The notes under the pieces were generated by a model. The model did not search any database. It saw only the letters and a list, made by a program, of their open reading frames with translations, and had not been told where the DNA came from. Below are positions 15,137 to 17,352 of a stretch of DNA of 17,352 bases, piece by piece; position 1 is the stretch's first letter, and every line of letters begins with the position of its first letter. The DNA is taken from positions 1-17,352 of the forward strand of contig CAJTML010000037.1 of NCBI GenBank assembly GCA_910577495.1, in the 5' to 3' direction. The position numbers were made by a program, and so were the translations under genes. The DNA is from an uncultured Eggerthellaceae bacterium (lineage in GTDB: Bacteria > Actinomycetota > Coriobacteriia > Coriobacteriales > Eggerthellaceae).

Positions 15137-16381
15137 ATGCCAGGTCTTCTCGGTAAAAAGCTGACGAAAGAAGAGCGTAGCTGGGTCATGTACGACGTGG
15201 GAAACTCGGCATTTGTGCTGCTGTCTACCGCGCTCATTCCGGTGTACTTTTCTTCGCTCGTTGAAGAAGGCTCCACCATTGTGGTTGCATGGGGCTACGC
15301 TGAAACCGTAGCTTCGCTGGTATTGGCACTGCTCATGCCTTTCTTGGGGAGCCTGGCTGATCTTCAGGGCAACAAGAAGAAGTTTTTCGTGGGCACCGTT
15401 GGCACGGGTGCGGTGGCTTGCGCGGCGCTCGGGATTCCCACGCAAGCGTTGCCGTTTTTGGTGGTGTATGTGGTTGCTGCCATTATGCTGAACGGCTCCA
15501 TGGTGTTTTATGATGCCTTTTTGGTTGATGCTACCACCGAGGAGAACTACGACGAAGTGTCATCGCTGGGCTATGCCTTTGGCTACATTGGTTCATGCAT
15601 TCCCTTTATTGTGTCGCTCGTGATTGTGCTGTTTGGCTCATCGTTTGGCATTGATATGGCGCTTGGTATGAAGCTGGCATTTTTGATTACGGCGCTATGG
15701 TGGGTCGGCTTTAGTATTCCGCTCATTCGCAACGTCCATCAAACGCACTACAAGCCCGCGCACACACACGTGATCAAGCAGACCTTCGCCGGCCTTGCGA
15801 AAACGATGAAAAAGATCGTGAAGGACAAGCGCCTTCGCCTCTTTATGCTGGCATTTTTCTTCTACATTGATGGTGTGCACACCATTATTAAGATGTCCAC
15901 CAGCTACGGCACTGATTTGGGAATTGATGCCACGCAGCTGGTGTTGGCGCTTTTGGTAACGCAGTTTGTAGCGTTTCCTTCAGCCATCATTTACGGCAGA
16001 TTGGCGAACAAATGGGGCACCAAGCGCATGCTGCTGGTGGGTGTGTTCGCCTATTTCTGTATTACGGGCTTTGCGGCGTTTTTCTTGCGCACCGCGCTGG
16101 AGTTTTGGATTCTGGCCATTTGTGTGGGCATGTTCCAAGGCGGTATTCAGGCACTGTCGCGCTCGGAATTTGGCAAGCTTATTCCGAAAGAAAACGCGAA
16201 CGAGTATTACGGATTCTTCGACATTTTTGGCAAGTACGCAGCAGTTATGGGAACGTTTTTGGTGAGCTTGTTTACGCAGCTGACTGGCAACGCATCCTTT
16301 GGCGTGCTTTCCATTGCGGTGCTCTTTGTGCTGGGCTTTGTGCTGCTTGCGCGTATGCCAGAAGCAGAGCAGACGGCGTAA
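15137..16381 (+). CDS. Atg22/UMF1-type MFS transporter
   Basis: A 414-aa integral membrane protein of the major facilitator superfamily with about twelve hydrophobic segments. The N-terminal SWVMYDVGNSAF (15-26) is the hallmark of the UMF1/Atg22-like branch. The late segment ALSRSEFGKLIPKEN, near 338-352, followed by YYGFFDIFGKYAAVMG, is also characteristic. The usual MFS loop after helix 2 appears as GSLADLQGNKKKF near 74-86, and a central cytoplasmic loop lies near 200-235. Fungal Atg22 exports amino acids from vacuoles. Bacterial relatives have no settled substrate, so amino acid or peptide efflux is only a guess. The ATG at 15137 follows GAAAGGCAAGG (15121-15131). It is divergent from the phospholipase-TRIC unit. 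Confidence 0.88.
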   Translation: MPGLLGKKLTKEERSWVMYDVGNSAFVLLSTALIPVYFSSLVEEGSTIVVAWGYAETVASLVLALLMPFLGSLADLQGNKKKFFVGTVGTGAVACAALGIPTQALPFLVVYVVAAIMLNGSMVFYDAFLVDATTEENYDEVSSLGYAFGYIGSCIPFIVSLVIVLFGSSFGIDMALGMKLAFLITALWWVGFSIPLIRNVHQTHYKPAHTHVIKQTFAGLAKTMKKIVKDKRLRLFMLAFFFYIDGVHTIIKMSTSYGTDLGIDATQLVLALLVTQFVAFPSAIIYGRLANKWGTKRMLLVGVFAYFCITGFAAFFLRTALEFWILAICVGMFQGGIQALSRSEFGKLIPKENANEYYGFFDIFGKYAAVMGTFLVSLFTQLTGNASFGVLSIAVLFVLGFVLLARMPEAEQTA

Positions 16382-16396
16382 GCGCAGCTATTGGGA

Positions 16397-16439
16397 TAGG
16401 GGCTTTCTCGCCATACGCCGCCGCCTGGTGGCGTTCCCC
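16397..16439 (+). terminator. Possible stem-loop after the MFS gene
   Basis: Shortly after the MFS stop, an inner stem ACGCC (16415-16419) with GGCGT (16430-16434) is enclosed by a GGGG run near 16399-16402 and a CCCC run at 16436-16439. There is no T-run after it, so it is not a classic intrinsic terminator. It might be a processing or read-through-limiting structure, or chance in GC-rich DNA. Confidence 0.25.
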
Positions 16440-16490
16440 GTGAAAAGTGTGTTTCGAGCACTGCTGAAATGTGAGTTTAAAGCTTGAATT

Positions 16491-16499
16491 TGTTATAGT
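16491..16499 (+). promoter_or_regulatory. Extended -10 promoter of the aspartokinase gene
   Basis: TGT followed by TATAGT (16494-16499) gives the TGn-TATAAT extended -10 form with five of six hexamer matches. The -35 region at 17 bases (GTGAGT, 16471-16476) is weak, as expected for an extended -10 promoter. The leader would be about 33 bases, too short for a lysine riboswitch. Confidence 0.55.
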
Positions 16500-16538
16500 G
16501 ACATCCGATTGTATACGCACGCGATAAGAGAGAGCACA

Positions 16539-17352
16539 ATGTCGTTAATTGTAGCGAAATTTGGGGGCACGTCCGTTGCGTCGCCCGAGCGTATTCAGAT
16601 GGTAGCCAAAAAGCTCATTGCCAAAAAACAAGCTGGTCATGATGTGGTTGCCGTTGTTTCTGCTATGGGCAAGACCACTGATGAGCTGGTAGGACTGGCG
16701 GCTTCGCTCAACGATAATCCGCCGGCTCGTGAGATGGACCGTTTGCTGTCAACGGGTGAGCAGGTATCCATGACGCTGCTGGCGATGGCCATTGAGGCGC
16801 GTGGCTATAAAGCCATGAGCTTTACGGGTCGTCAGGCAGGTATTGAGACTGATGGCACGCACAACAAAGCCAAGATCGTCAAAGTGCATAACGAGCGCAT
16901 CATGGAAGCGCTGGCCAAAGGCATTATTCCGGTTGTTGCGGGATTCCAGGGTATTGACGCAAATGGCGACATCACCACGCTTGGTCGTGGCGGCTCTGAT
17001 ACGACCGCGGTGGCCGTTGCGTGGGGCATTGATGCTGATGTGTGCGAGATTTACTCAGACGTGGATGGCGTATATTCGGCTGATCCGCGAATTTGTCCGC
17101 GTGCGCGCAAGCTTGATCAGGTCTCATATGAGGATATGCTTGAGCTTTCGGGCGCAGGAGCTGGTGTTTTGCAGATGCGTGCGGTGGAATTCGCCCGCAA
17201 ATGGAATGTGGTAATTCATTCGCGTTCGGCATTTTCTGATGCTGAGGGAACCTATATCAAAGAGGAGCTAGACATGGAAGAAGCGGTCATTACCGGTATT
17301 GCGCACGACACCTCAGAGATCAAGTTCACCATTCGTGGTGTACCGGATACCA
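16539..17352 (+). CDS. lysC: Aspartokinase (aspartate kinase), 3' part outside the window
   Basis: Phosphorylates aspartate to aspartyl-phosphate, the first step to lysine, diaminopimelate, threonine and methionine. The first 271 residues are present; the frame is open to the window edge. The kinase core shows KFGGTSVAS at 7-15, STGEQVSM at 71-78, TLGRGGSDTTAVA at 147-159 and IYSDVDGVYSADPR at 171-184. The ACT regulatory region begins near 247 with EEAVITGIA and continues into IKFTIRGVPDT. The family length is about 405-420 aa, so about 140 residues are missing. The start is ATG 16539, after an AGAGAG site and 40 bases after an extended -10 promoter. Sequence style is that of the actinobacterial LysC alpha/beta type, which is usually feedback-controlled by lysine plus threonine. 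That control is inferred from the family. Confidence 0.95.
   Translation, partial: MSLIVAKFGGTSVASPERIQMVAKKLIAKKQAGHDVVAVVSAMGKTTDELVGLAASLNDNPPAREMDRLLSTGEQVSMTLLAMAIEARGYKAMSFTGRQAGIETDGTHNKAKIVKVHNERIMEALAKGIIPVVAGFQGIDANGDITTLGRGGSDTTAVAVAWGIDADVCEIYSDVDGVYSADPRICPRARKLDQVSYEDMLELSGAGAGVLQMRAVEFARKWNVVIHSRSAFSDAEGTYIKEELDMEEAVITGIAHDTSEIKFTIRGVPDT
17259..17276 (+). promoter_or_regulatory. Internal ribosome site and in-frame ATG for the aspartokinase beta subunit
   Basis: AAAGAGGAG (17259-17267) lies 6 bases before ATG 17274-17276. This ATG is codon 246 of the aspartokinase frame, directly before the ACT region. In Corynebacterium and Bacillus alpha2beta2 aspartokinases a separate small regulatory subunit is made from an internal start at about this point. 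The spacing and strength are as good as those of the main gene starts in this window. Confidence 0.7.

Noticed and set aside
16382..16538. Lysine riboswitch or attenuator before lysC
   Set aside because: The extended -10 leaves a leader of only about 33 bases, and the whole gap is shorter than a lysine riboswitch.

Overview
The window looks like chromosomal housekeeping DNA from an actinobacterium, most plausibly of the class Coriobacteriia (Collinsella/Olsenella/Atopobium relatives). This is inferred from moderate-to-high GC with G/C-ending codons, strong AAGGAGG-type ribosome sites, a pyrophosphate-type phosphofructokinase, a RecJ-RecQ fusion, and an actinobacterial-type aspartokinase. I could not run a search, so the taxon is an inference. 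There are no IS elements, phage genes, CRISPR arrays, tRNAs or rRNAs, and no intergenic gap is longer than about 160 bases.

Layout. Bases 1-107 are unusually GC-rich and may hold the last codons of an upstream gene. Then, on the + strand: a YbaK/ProX-type prolyl-tRNA editing deacylase (108-611); a PPi-dependent phosphofructokinase (763-1986); a short UvrA paralogue that lacks the UvrB-binding insert (2043-4637); and a tight three-gene unit, RecJ-RecQ fusion (4710-8075), bifunctional (p)ppGpp synthetase/hydrolase Rel (8096-10471) and a glyoxalase-II-like metallo-beta-lactamase-fold hydrolase (10489-11157). A recognisable promoter lies just before the RecJ-RecQ gene. Next come a PiT phosphate transporter (11280-12332) and its DUF47/PhoU-like partner (12381-13010).

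Convergent to these, on the - strand, a zinc-dependent phospholipase C family protein (15015-14047) is followed after 3 bases by a TRIC/UPF0126 membrane protein with a long hydrophilic tail (14043-13030). A divergent intergenic region with an 8-bp inverted repeat overlapping candidate -10 boxes separates this pair from an Atg22/UMF1-type MFS transporter (15137-16381). The window ends inside a lysC-type aspartokinase (16539 onward), which carries an in-frame internal start with a strong Shine-Dalgarno site exactly before its ACT regulatory part.

How the genes fit together. The recJ-rel-MBL order resembles the recJ-apt-rel-dtd neighbourhood of Firmicutes with apt and dtd missing, so replication repair and the stringent response are physically linked. 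The PiT/DUF47 pair is a standard low-affinity phosphate uptake unit. The most unusual items are the single-chain RecJ-RecQ machine (1121 aa), the UvrB-independent UvrA paralogue, the internal LysC beta-subunit start, the palindromic divergent promoter region, and an abrupt base-composition change inside the first gene. I did not find convincing evidence of a wholly new defence or mobile system.
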